Assembly: GCA_041390365.1 (NCBI GenBank)
Contig: JAWKQB010000003.1
Location: forward strand, 558,001 to 622,000
Reading direction: 5' to 3'
Length of the DNA: 64,000 nt
Source: Syntrophotaleaceae bacterium
GTDB taxonomy: Bacteria > Desulfobacterota > Desulfuromonadia > Desulfuromonadales > Syntrophotaleaceae
Below are positions 16,844 through 24,829 of this stretch, one piece after another (position 1 is the stretch's first letter; each line of letters opens with the position of its first letter). Below the pieces are notes generated by a model that worked only from the letters and a program-made list of their open reading frames with translations, was not told where the DNA came from and made no database searches. The position numbers were made by a program, and so were the translations under genes.

Positions 16844-16860
16844 AACAAATCCCGTGCCAA
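16844..16860 (-). promoter_or_regulatory. Sigma54 promoter of the hsp20 pair
   Basis: Minus strand TTGGCAC-GGGAT-TTGTT. GG and GT are 10 bp apart as required for the -24/-12 elements, with GT in place of the usual GC. The plus-strand promoter at 17066-17082 has the same TTGGCAC-N5-TTGTTCTT sequence. Confidence 0.7.
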
Positions 16861-16941
16861 TGGACAAAAACCCGGAGTTTTGAAAAAGAGCAGTGAAAAC
16901 GAGATGTTTGGTATCCATTGTGGATTTTTCCGAAGCTTTTG

Positions 16942-16980
16942 TGTCGCAGAATGACGTCGCATCTCTGTCGCAGGTGTCGA
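16942..16980. promoter_or_regulatory. Candidate upstream activator sites (GTCGCA cluster)
   Basis: TGTCGCA at 16942 and 16966, CGTCGCA at 16955, and a partial TGTCGA at 16975, spaced 11-13 bp. They lie 82-125 bp from each of the two sigma54 promoters, a normal enhancer distance. The activator is not identified. Confidence 0.45.
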
Positions 16981-17065
16981 AAGTGCAACGTTGCAGAGGT
17001 CGTCTGTCGATTTGCCGGCGAGCTCATTCCCAAGGCCGACGGGGCTCCTTCAGAAATGGCATTTA

Positions 17066-17082
17066 TTGGCACAAAAATTGTT
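17066..17082 (+). promoter_or_regulatory. Sigma54 promoter of the J-protein gene
   Basis: TTGGCAC-AAAAA-TTGTT, with GG and GT 10 bp apart, 63 bp before the ATG. It mirrors the hsp20 promoter. Confidence 0.7.
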
Positions 17083-17144
17083 CTTTTGATGCCATGTAAG
17101 GCTGATTCAATCATAGAAATGCAGACGACCAAGGAGAAAACGAC

Positions 17145-18083
17145 ATGCCAAACCGGGACTATTACAGGACTCTCGGGGTGGCGCGAAATGCCGAGTCGGA
17201 AGAGGTCAAGCGGGCCTACCGAAGGCTGAGCCAGAAGTATCATCCCGATGTCAGTTTAGAGCCGGATGCCGAACGCAGATTCAGGGAGGTTGCGGAAGCT
17301 TACGAAGTGCTCGGGGATCGGGAGCGGAGGGCGGACTATGACAGGAGCCAGGTGAATGTAACTCCTGGAAACAGGATATACAATAATTCCCGGCCGGAAA
17401 GCTTTTACTCCCGCCAGGATTTCCCCCATGGGGGCGTGGAAGAGTTGTCCGATCTGTTCGAGGGGTTGAGGCGCGATCGTTTCCGCTACCCGGGAGATTC
17501 CGGCAGTTGGGGTTATCGACAGGGGGAAGATCTTCATGCCACTGTTCAGGTCGACCTGGAAGATTCATACCGGGGGGCGGTGCGCACCATCACCCTCGAG
17601 ATCCCCGAAATTGATCCCTATGGCAGGTTGCGTCAAGGAAAAATGGATCTTTCGGTCAGGATTCCAAAAGGTATATTGCCCGGCCAGCAGATCCGGCTTT
17701 CGGGGTATGGTGGGCCCCCTGAAAACCAGGGGAACTACGGTGATCTCTATCTGGAGGTGGAGTTTCGTCCCCATCGTTTTTACCGCGTCGACGGCAAGGA
17801 CCTCTACCTGGATCTGCCAGTCGCTCCCTGGGAGGCGGCGCTGGGAGGCAAGATCAAGATTCCGACGCCGGAAGGGGTGGTTGATCTGCAAATCCCGGCA
17901 GGATCCGGCACCGGCCGCATTCTGCGTCTTAAAGGGCGGGGTCTGCCGGCCAAACCTCCAGGTCATCTCTATGCCGTACTGCAGGTTGCCCTGCCGCCGG
18001 CCGACAGCCCCAAAGCCAGGGAGCTGTATCGCCGGATGGAGCAGGATCTTCCCTTCAATCCACGGTCTTCCTTTGGAATATGA
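17145..18083 (+). CDS. DnaJ/CbpA-type J-domain co-chaperone
   Basis: A 312-residue type B J-protein. The J domain is at about 4-68 with HPD at 33-35, which stimulates DnaK ATPase. There is no G/F-rich zinc-finger segment; two C-terminal substrate-binding beta domains follow (DLHATVQVDLEDSYRGAVRTI and FYRVDGKDLYLDLPVAPWEAALGGKIKIPTPEG). AAGGAG precedes the ATG. With the Hsp20 pair it forms a stress-response unit: Hsp20 holds clients and the J-protein delivers them to DnaK. Confidence 0.93.
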   Translation: MPNRDYYRTLGVARNAESEEVKRAYRRLSQKYHPDVSLEPDAERRFREVAEAYEVLGDRERRADYDRSQVNVTPGNRIYNNSRPESFYSRQDFPHGGVEELSDLFEGLRRDRFRYPGDSGSWGYRQGEDLHATVQVDLEDSYRGAVRTITLEIPEIDPYGRLRQGKMDLSVRIPKGILPGQQIRLSGYGGPPENQGNYGDLYLEVEFRPHRFYRVDGKDLYLDLPVAPWEAALGGKIKIPTPEGVVDLQIPAGSGTGRILRLKGRGLPAKPPGHLYAVLQVALPPADSPKARELYRRMEQDLPFNPRSSFGI

Positions 18084-18118
18084 AGGAGGGCGTCCCAGGA
18101 AGACAGCAACTTCGGGAC

Positions 18119-20284
18119 CTACTTTATGGCGACGACTTCGATTCCCGGATCCCGCTGCAGGACATTGATGCCGACATCTGTCGGGTGACGGGTTATGGAC
18201 AGGTCCACGGATGCCTCCCTGATCTTCAGATTTCGGATGACGACCTCGTCCAGAAAAGGAGGCAGTACTGGGTGCCAGAATCGGATCTGGCTGGTCCGGG
18301 CGTCGATGGTGAGCCCCAGGCAGGCCTGCAGCAGGAGAAAAACCGTGCCGGCCGCCCAGGCCTGGGGCGAGCAGGCCAGCGGGTAAAGAACCGGACCCTG
18401 GGCCGGCAGACGTTTGAAGCCGCAGAAGAGCTCTGGCAGACGCATCAGGTCGACGTTGTTGGCCAGGTGATACATGCCCTCGAAGACCTGGAGAGCCTTC
18501 CTGGTTTCACCGTAAAGAGCCAATCCCTGGGCGATCAGGGAATTGTCATGGGGCCAGATGGAGCCGTTGTGGTAGGCCATGGGATTGTATCTGGCTGTTC
18601 CTTCGGCAATGGTGCGGATGCCCCATCCGCTGAATAGAGCCGGGGAAAGAAGCTGCCGGGCCAATCGGGCCGCCTGTTCTGGGGAGGCGATGCCGGTGAA
18701 CAGGCATTGTCCGGCATTGGAACTGGGAATTCGGCAGGGGCGCTTGGCTCCATCAAGCGCCAGGGCGTAGGAGTTCAGATCGCTGCACCAGAAGACTTTC
18801 TGAAATTTGTCCCGCAGGGTGGCGGCCTGCTGATGCAGAATCGTAGCCTGGTCCTTTTCCCCCAACATTTCCGCCATCGCGGCCGCCTGCCGCTTGGCTG
18901 CATAGACATATCCCTGCACTTCGCATAAGGCGATGGGACCCTTGGCCATGGTGCCGTCCTCGTGGAACACCGAATCCCAGGAATCTTTCCAGCCCTGTTG
19001 AACCAGGCCGGTCGAGGAATGACGAAGATATTCCACGAAGCCATCCCCGTCCTTATCGCCATAGGTGTCGATCCAGTGCAGCGCTTGGAGGATATGCGGC
19101 CATAGACTTTCGATAAAGTTACGATCTGCGGTCCGTTCATAATAGGCGCCGGCCAACATGACGAAAAGGGGGGTGGAATCGACGCTGCCGTAATAGCGAC
19201 CGAAAGGGATCTCGCCCAGTGCCGCCATTTCACCCAAACGGGTTTCATGGATAATTTTGCCCGGCTCGGCATCGCTTTCAGGTATTTCCTCCGTCGCCTG
19301 ATTGGCAGCCAGAAAGTTCAGCACCCCGCGCGCAATGCGGGGATTGATCCAGAGCATCTGAAGCGCTGTGATGATGCCGTCCCGGCCGAAGGCGGTGCTG
19401 TACCAGGGCACACCGGCATAGGGGTAAACGCCCTGGCCGGTTTCGGTGAATAGCATATGCAGGTCGTCCATGGAACGGTTGAGCCACCCGTTGAACTGCC
19501 CTGTGCTTGTTTTCACTTCGCAAAGTTCCGAACGGTAAAGCTCCAGTCTCTTCAGAGAGGCGGTGAAAGACTCCTCGTAATCGGGATGCTCCGGACGGTC
19601 TTCCTGAATCTGGCAACAGATGGTCAGATAGAAGCTCGCCGATTCCTGGGGCTCCAGTTGAAGGGAGAAAACCGCTTCGCTTGGAGAAATGTGTTCAGGC
19701 GAGGGAGAAAATCTTAAAACGGTCCTGCGTTCCCTTCCGTCCAGCCCCTGGTAGGGCAGAACGACTTCATTCCCCCGGACATCACCCTCTTTTCGCTGCC
19801 CCCGTCTCTTTCTCTGAACCCCTCTGACTTCGAAAATATCCCTGAAATCCCCGTCGAATTGCAGGGAAAAGGAAAGCGACAACGGACCCAGTCCGAAATT
19901 GGCCAATCTTATCCTCTCGAAGCAGGTATTTTTCCACAAAAATTTCGAACGGAAAATATGCAGACTGCCTCGGGGGATTTCCCGATCTCCGGCGATGATC
20001 AGATCCGGGTTGGTGAGGTCCACTGTGAGCAGTTCGTTCCGCTCATTGACGGTGGAACTGAGCAGCAAGGGCCGCTGGTTTTCCACCAGGAAATCCAGGT
20101 AGGACAGGAAGCGGGTTCCTTCATGGTAAAGACCCTGCTCTCCCCTGCCCAGAGGCAAAATATCCCCCCGGCTGTCGAAAACGGCGAACGTCTCCCCCTG
20201 TTTAAGGACACGGGTCCGTTCATCGGCGGAAGCCGTAGCGGCCTGAATATGATAATCGTCCTTGTGGTCTGCTGCATCCAGCAT
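18119..20284 (-). CDS. Amylo-alpha-1,6-glucosidase / glycogen debranching enzyme
   Basis: A 721-residue protein. The N-terminal about 260 residues form the beta-rich GDE N-terminal domain (GETFAVFDSRGDILPLGRGEQGLYHEGTRFLSYLDF). The C-terminal (alpha/alpha)6 barrel carries YPYAGVPWYSTAFGRDGIITALQ, GKIIHETRLGEMA and YHNGSIWPHDNSLIAQG, the usual active-site blocks. It hydrolyses alpha-1,6 links in glycogen-like glucans or trehalose/maltodextrin-related polymers. It follows the glycosyltransferase gene by 9 bp and has AGGA upstream, so both are one operon. Confidence 0.9.
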   Translation of the reverse strand: MLDAADHKDDYHIQAATASADERTRVLKQGETFAVFDSRGDILPLGRGEQGLYHEGTRFLSYLDFLVENQRPLLLSSTVNERNELLTVDLTNPDLIIAGDREIPRGSLHIFRSKFLWKNTCFERIRLANFGLGPLSLSFSLQFDGDFRDIFEVRGVQRKRRGQRKEGDVRGNEVVLPYQGLDGRERRTVLRFSPSPEHISPSEAVFSLQLEPQESASFYLTICCQIQEDRPEHPDYEESFTASLKRLELYRSELCEVKTSTGQFNGWLNRSMDDLHMLFTETGQGVYPYAGVPWYSTAFGRDGIITALQMLWINPRIARGVLNFLAANQATEEIPESDAEPGKIIHETRLGEMAALGEIPFGRYYGSVDSTPLFVMLAGAYYERTADRNFIESLWPHILQALHWIDTYGDKDGDGFVEYLRHSSTGLVQQGWKDSWDSVFHEDGTMAKGPIALCEVQGYVYAAKRQAAAMAEMLGEKDQATILHQQAATLRDKFQKVFWCSDLNSYALALDGAKRPCRIPSSNAGQCLFTGIASPEQAARLARQLLSPALFSGWGIRTIAEGTARYNPMAYHNGSIWPHDNSLIAQGLALYGETRKALQVFEGMYHLANNVDLMRLPELFCGFKRLPAQGPVLYPLACSPQAWAAGTVFLLLQACLGLTIDARTSQIRFWHPVLPPFLDEVVIRNLKIREASVDLSITRHPTDVGINVLQRDPGIEVVAIK

Positions 20285-20293
20285 GGCACAATC

Positions 20294-21427
20294 CTACATG
20301 TTTCGCGGGTCGCCGCGAAATATTCCGGAAGGCGGGGCGGGCCGCTTGTTGACGAAGGTCAGGGTCTCCTTTGCCTGGAAAGATCCGATGGGCCACTCTT
20401 CCTGCTCGAGCTCGAGTTGCCGGTACAGGGCCAGATAGTCCTGAGCCATCTTGCTGACTGAAAAGCGTTCCTCAAAAATCCTTCGGCACCGGCTGCGGTC
20501 AAGGCTGGAGATCTGCTCGACCGCCAGCGCCGCGCTTTTCAGATCCTCGACCACATAGCCGGTGAGGCCGTTCTCCATGACTTCCGGAACCGACCCTTTT
20601 CTAAAAGCGATAACCGGGGTGCCACAGGCCATTGATTCAATCATGACCAGTCCGAAGGGCTCCGGCCAGTCGATGGGGAAAAGCAGGGCATGGGCATTGC
20701 CCAGAAATTCCTCTTTTTCCCGATCGTTGATTTCACCGACAAATTCGACCCACGGTCCCTTTAGCAACGGCCGGATTTTCTGCTCGAAGTACTCTCTGTC
20801 GACCTTGTCGATTTTCGCGGCAATCTTGAGCGGCATACCAGCCCGGCGAGCGATGGCAATGGCCATGTCGGGGCGCTTTTCCGGTGAAATCCGACCAAGA
20901 AATGCCAGATAGTTTCCAGGTTTTTGAAAGAATCGATAAATATTTTCCGGCAGGCCGTGATAGACGGTACCAATCCAGTTGGCCCAAGGCAGGGGGATCC
21001 GCTGGGCGTTCGAAATGGAAACCAGAGGCATGTCCCTGAACTCTCGGAAGAGAGGGCGCAGGTCGGGCAGATCCAGCCGGCTATGCAGTGTCGTGAGGTG
21101 GGGAAACCCAAGATGCCGGGTGAAAGGGAAGTGCAGGTAATCTATGTGAAAGTGAACAAGGTCGAATTCGTCCACTTTCCTCAAAACCCTTTCCAGCATG
21201 CAGAAGTGATGGGCCAGAGGATCGATACAGGTCTTGTCCAGCCGAAGAGCGCGGGGAGAACAGGGAACAAGAGAGCCGGAGGTGATCGAATCTCCGCTGG
21301 CAAACAGGGTGACTTCATGACCCTGGCGCACCAGTTCTTCAGTCAGATAGGAGACAACGCGCTCGGTGCCGCCATAGCACTGCGGCGGAACGCTTTCGTA
21401 TAGCGGTGCAACCTGGGCAATTTTCAT
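20294..21427 (-). CDS. Family 4 (GT-B) glycosyltransferase
   Basis: A 377-residue cytosolic GT-B enzyme. The N-terminal acceptor domain has a glycine-rich loop (PPQCYGGTERVVSYLTEEL). The C-terminal nucleotide-sugar domain has the EX7E motif in EPFGLVMIE, followed by SMACGTPVIAFRKGSVPEVMENGLTGYVV. The substrate cannot be read from sequence. Being cotranscribed with a debranching enzyme suggests glucan or trehalose-type storage and compatible-solute metabolism. Confidence 0.88.
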   Translation of the reverse strand: MKIAQVAPLYESVPPQCYGGTERVVSYLTEELVRQGHEVTLFASGDSITSGSLVPCSPRALRLDKTCIDPLAHHFCMLERVLRKVDEFDLVHFHIDYLHFPFTRHLGFPHLTTLHSRLDLPDLRPLFREFRDMPLVSISNAQRIPLPWANWIGTVYHGLPENIYRFFQKPGNYLAFLGRISPEKRPDMAIAIARRAGMPLKIAAKIDKVDREYFEQKIRPLLKGPWVEFVGEINDREKEEFLGNAHALLFPIDWPEPFGLVMIESMACGTPVIAFRKGSVPEVMENGLTGYVVEDLKSAALAVEQISSLDRSRCRRIFEERFSVSKMAQDYLALYRQLELEQEEWPIGSFQAKETLTFVNKRPAPPSGIFRGDPRNM

Positions 21428-21682
21428 AAAACCTCACCTTTCTGCTCCTGAATAAATCGGACAAAGAAGACAAGGCCACGAAAAACCAGATTGAAACAGG
21501 TGGCACCAAATGTTCTATAAATTTAGCGAGGAGGGCGGAAACCGCAAGAGGGAAATCGACAGCAAGGCGGTAAGCTTGGCTGGAATCTGGGTCGACCTCT
21601 TGACAGGTCTGGCCAATTTGTTAGGTTTTAATAGAAAAACAACGAAGAAAAGGGCACTTACACCAATTAGGAGGTGGCATAT

Positions 21683-22201
21683 ATGGCTGACGACAGAAAT
21701 TTAGGAACCGGCGAAACCTCGGTCGGCGTCCCCCGGACAGGCGAAAGGAAACCCGTTCGGCAGGAGGCGCAGCAATTCCAGGAGGATCTCCGCAGAAAAG
21801 GGGAGTCGCTGTTGAGCGAACAGAAAGGCTCCGTGGCCAAATTCCTCCAGGGGATTGCAAACGCGATCGAAAAAACTGCGAAGAATCTGGAAGAGGAAGG
21901 TCAGTCGAACACGGCCCGGTACACCCGGCAGGCGGCAAAGGGGATTCAGGATTTTGCCCATGACCTCAGAGAGCGGGACCTGGATGGGCTGAGGCGTCAG
22001 GTCGTGGACCTGGCCCGGCGGCAGCCCGCTCTGGTGGCCGGCGGAGCTGTAGCTCTCGGCTTTTTGGCGGCCCGTTTCTTCAAAAGTTCGGCCGAAAACA
22101 CCGAACCCGGGTACGCCGAAAAAATGGAGGTGCGGGAAGAGATGGTCACCTCTCAAAGGAAGAGCGCGTTTGAGGAGCAGGAAGAGGAGTTTCACATATA
22201 G
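21683..22201 (+). CDS. Small membrane-anchored envelope protein (DUF883/YqjD-like pattern)
   Basis: A 172-residue protein: a hydrophilic N-terminus with helical, charged middle (KFLQGIANAIEKTAKNLEEEGQSNTARYTRQAAKGIQDF), one hydrophobic helix near 115-135 (PALVAGGAVALGFLAARFF), then an acidic tail. This resembles ElaB/YqjD-type membrane proteins, though similarity by eye is weak. The ATG at 21683 has AGGAGG eight bases before it. It is the first gene of a three-gene operon with a holin-superfamily protein and a DUF3618 protein. Confidence 0.72.
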   Translation: MADDRNLGTGETSVGVPRTGERKPVRQEAQQFQEDLRRKGESLLSEQKGSVAKFLQGIANAIEKTAKNLEEEGQSNTARYTRQAAKGIQDFAHDLRERDLDGLRRQVVDLARRQPALVAGGAVALGFLAARFFKSSAENTEPGYAEKMEVREEMVTSQRKSAFEEQEEEFHI

Positions 22202-22210
22202 GAGGACATT

Positions 22211-22615
22211 ATGGAAAAGACAAATTACAGAGACGATCGGTCGCTGGCCAATCTCTTTTCCGAACTGAGCCGGGAAATGACCTCACTGGTCCGTCATGAG
22301 GTGGCACTGGCCAAGTCGGAGATGTCGGAAAAGGCCCACCAGGCAAAGACCGGGATCACCTCCCTGGCCGTTGGTGGAATGGTCGTTTTCGCCAGTATCA
22401 TCGTTCTTCTCTTTTCGGCCGTCTACGCCCTGGCTCAAGTGCTGGAGCCCTGGCTGGCCGCTCTGATCGTGGGTCTGATAGTCCTGGTGATCGGGGTGAT
22501 CATGCTGCAGAAAGGGCGAAGCAACCTCAAGGCGCGGAATCTGGTTCCACAGAGAACGATGGACACCATGCGCGAGGATAAATCTTTTGCCAAGCACCAT
22601 ATAAGGAGTACATAA
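22211..22615 (+). CDS. Phage-holin-superfamily (YqjE/DUF1469) membrane protein
   Basis: A 134-residue protein. The N-terminal part is amphipathic (SLANLFSELSREMTSLVRHEVALAKSEMSEKAHQAKTG). Two hydrophobic helices follow (SLAVGGMVVFASIIVLLFSAVYAL and AALIVGLIVLVIGVIMLQ). This is the pattern of Phage_holin_3_6 proteins, which are chromosomal and not tied to a prophage. AGGAGG precedes the ATG. Confidence 0.85.
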   Translation: MEKTNYRDDRSLANLFSELSREMTSLVRHEVALAKSEMSEKAHQAKTGITSLAVGGMVVFASIIVLLFSAVYALAQVLEPWLAALIVGLIVLVIGVIMLQKGRSNLKARNLVPQRTMDTMREDKSFAKHHIRST

Positions 22616-22617
22616 AT

Positions 22618-23436
22618 ATGAATGGAAGAGACGAACAAGAGGAAAGGGCCCGCAGAGAACTGAGGGAAGAAGATTTCGTCCGCACTTCTGAATCGGTCGG
22701 GGATCTTTCCAGAAAGAGCACGTCCGAACTGGAAGGCGAAATACGCACCATCCGGTCGGAAATGGACGAGACTCTTCGAGCTCTCGAACGCAGATTTTCC
22801 CCAGGAGAGCTTCTGGACCGGGCCATTCACCGCCTGCCGGGCGGGCCCAAGGAATTTGCAAACAACCTGGGCTCAGCCCTGCGCGACAACCCCCTGCCCG
22901 CAACCTTGACCGGAATCGGCATCGCATGGCTCATGGCATCCTCCGGAAGTTCCCGCTACAGAGCACCCCGAATCCACAGGAGCGGCAGTGCGGGCCGCAA
23001 GATCCGTGATGCCAGGCAGGCCGTGAGCGAAAAATTTCACCAGGTCGGGGAGCAGGTGCAGGGCAAAATAGCTCAAGCGAGGGAAAGCATGCATGAGAGA
23101 GGATCATCTGTCGGTGAAAAAATGGGAACGGCCCGTGAGCGTGCCGGTGAAATCGGGCACAGGGTCCAGGATCGCGGCCGGCATATGAAATCCGGTATGG
23201 TCGATATGAGCCATGAGCATCCCATTCTGATGGCGGGCGTCGGTCTGGCCGTGGGTGCCCTGGTCGGTGCCCTCATCCCCTCCACGCGACGGGAGGACCG
23301 GCTGATGGGAGAAGCGCGGGACACGGCGTTGGAACACGCGAAGGAAAAAGGCCGCGAACAGATGGAAACGGCCGAGGCAGCCCTTCAGGCAGGCAAAGAA
23401 GCAGCTCGAGAGGAGACCGAACGCCGCCTCCATTGA
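22618..23436 (+). CDS. DUF3618-domain membrane protein
   Basis: A 272-residue protein. Residues about 34-70 hold the DUF3618 core (STSELEGEIRTIRSEMDETLRALERRFSPGELLDRAI). A short hydrophobic stretch follows (LPATLTGIGIAWLMASSG), then a long helical, repeat-like charged section (GKIAQARESMHERGSSVGEKMGTARERAGEIG). A second hydrophobic glycine-rich helix (PILMAGVGLAVGALVGALIP) and a charged tail end the protein. It probably bridges membrane and cytoplasm or nucleoid. Such three-gene sets are stress-linked in other bacteria, but no function is established. Confidence 0.85.
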   Translation: MNGRDEQEERARRELREEDFVRTSESVGDLSRKSTSELEGEIRTIRSEMDETLRALERRFSPGELLDRAIHRLPGGPKEFANNLGSALRDNPLPATLTGIGIAWLMASSGSSRYRAPRIHRSGSAGRKIRDARQAVSEKFHQVGEQVQGKIAQARESMHERGSSVGEKMGTARERAGEIGHRVQDRGRHMKSGMVDMSHEHPILMAGVGLAVGALVGALIPSTRREDRLMGEARDTALEHAKEKGREQMETAEAALQAGKEAAREETERRLH

Positions 23437-23522
23437 GGGCGCACCAACAGGGCGGCGCCCGAAAGGCAACGGGGCCGGGCGCCGAGTCCGGCCTCCGGTT
23501 GGGCGCAGGTTGGCTTACAGGA

Positions 23523-24656
23523 TCAAACCTCTTCGTCCGAACCTGCACCTTCCCCGGACATCTCTTCAGTGGAGGCCAAGGATTGCGGCGTGTAGAATTC
23601 CCGGATGAAAATTCCCCAGAAGGCCACAAACAGGGCAGCAACGAGGGGTCCGATGACGAATCCGTTGATGCCGAACAGGGCGAAGCCGCCTAAAGTCGAA
23701 AGCAGGACGATGTAGTCGGGCAGTTTTGTATCCCGCCCCACCAGAATCGGCCTCAGAACATTGTCGACCAGGCCGATCACCCCTACGCCGAAAGCAATCA
23801 GGATCAGACCCTTTCCCCAATGACCCACCGCAATGAGGTAAATCGCGACCGGCATCCATATCAGCCCGGCCCCGACCACCGGGATCAGGGACAGCACGGT
23901 CATCACCACTCCCCACAGGAAAGCTCCGGGAATACCGAGAATCCAGAAAATGATTCCTCCCAAAGAGCCTTGAACGACCCCGACGGCCAGGTTGCCCTTG
24001 ATGGTCGCGCGGGCCACTTCCGCAAACTTGGAGAACAGCAGCTGTTCCCTGCGGTCCCCCAGCGGCAGGGCGCGAACCAGCAGGGCAACAAGCTTATTCC
24101 CGTCCCTCAGCAGGAAGAAGGCCACATAGAGCATCAGACCCAGGCTGACAAAGAACCGCACGACATTCTGCCCGACCTGCACGGCATACTGGGCGACAAA
24201 CTGGCTGGCGGTCAGGGCCGCTCCGGACAGCTGTTCTCTGATCATGGTCAGATCGATGTTGAAGCGCTCCAGCAAGGACTGAACTGCGGGAAATGCGGTT
24301 TTGATCTGTTCGATGCGCTCCCCCAGATCGAACTCCCCGGTCTGAAGGCGTTGGTACAGCTCGGCGCCTTCCTTGAAAAAGGAGCCGAGAACGAACAGCG
24401 CCGGAACGATACCGATGCCTAGACATACACCGAGAGTGGCAATCGCGGCCAGGTTGGGCCGGTATCCCCAGAGGTTGAGAAACCGCCGGTAAACGGGATA
24501 AAAGATGAGGCCTATCAGGCAGGCCCAGAAAATGGCTGCGAAAAAGGGTTTGAGAAGGAAAAAGAAAAGGACTGTCACCAGGATCAGTGTCAGCAGAAAC
24601 GACCATTTCTCCAGCCAGGCATGCTCTTGCCTCTGTTCCGTATCATCGTCGGCCAT
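23523..24656 (-). CDS. AI-2E-family transporter
   Basis: A 377-residue polytopic inner-membrane protein with the PF01594 pattern. It has N-terminal hairpin helices, a hydrophilic middle segment (160-ish GAALTASQFVAQY) and the conserved C-terminal block LIPVVGAGLIWMPVAIYL...VDNVLRPILVG...GGFALFGINGFVIGPLVAALF. Members include TqsA (AI-2 export) and Na+/H+ antiporters, so the substrate is open. It is divergent from the P-type ATPase gene. Confidence 0.88.
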   Translation of the reverse strand: MADDDTEQRQEHAWLEKWSFLLTLILVTVLFFFLLKPFFAAIFWACLIGLIFYPVYRRFLNLWGYRPNLAAIATLGVCLGIGIVPALFVLGSFFKEGAELYQRLQTGEFDLGERIEQIKTAFPAVQSLLERFNIDLTMIREQLSGAALTASQFVAQYAVQVGQNVVRFFVSLGLMLYVAFFLLRDGNKLVALLVRALPLGDRREQLLFSKFAEVARATIKGNLAVGVVQGSLGGIIFWILGIPGAFLWGVVMTVLSLIPVVGAGLIWMPVAIYLIAVGHWGKGLILIAFGVGVIGLVDNVLRPILVGRDTKLPDYIVLLSTLGGFALFGINGFVIGPLVAALFVAFWGIFIREFYTPQSLASTEEMSGEGAGSDEEV

Positions 24657-24829
24657 AAATGCCTTTTCTCCTTGCTGATTGTAAATTTCTGAGTAAATTT
24701 TTTCGAATTATAAATCATGAAGAGGCTGGATATAAGAGGAAAATGAGCGCAGCTTCTGGTAATTCCATGGTCGTGCTGTATATTTATCCGCCAGGAAGAA
24801 CAATTAATCTTTCAGTCGGAGGCTGCATT

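Larger units (their letters stand above)
16779..17144. other. 366-bp divergent regulatory region between hsp20 and the J-protein gene
   Basis: It contains no gene. Two opposite sigma54-type promoters lie near its edges (16844-16860 minus, 17066-17082 plus). Between them is a cluster of GTCGCA words at 16943, 16956 and 16967 that may be shared activator sites. Confidence 0.7.

Noticed and set aside
21499..21516. TGGCAC followed by TGTTCT upstream of the envelope operon, like a sigma54 promoter
   Set aside because: The spacing is two bases too short compared with the chaperone promoters and the GG-N10-GC rule is broken.
21600..21627. TTGACA with a TAGGTT -10-like box before the envelope operon
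   Set aside because: Spacer of 16 and a poor -10 match; too weak to report as a promoter.
22211..22615. Holin-like gene as a prophage sign
   Set aside because: The family is chromosomal, lies in an operon with DUF3618, and no phage genes are nearby.
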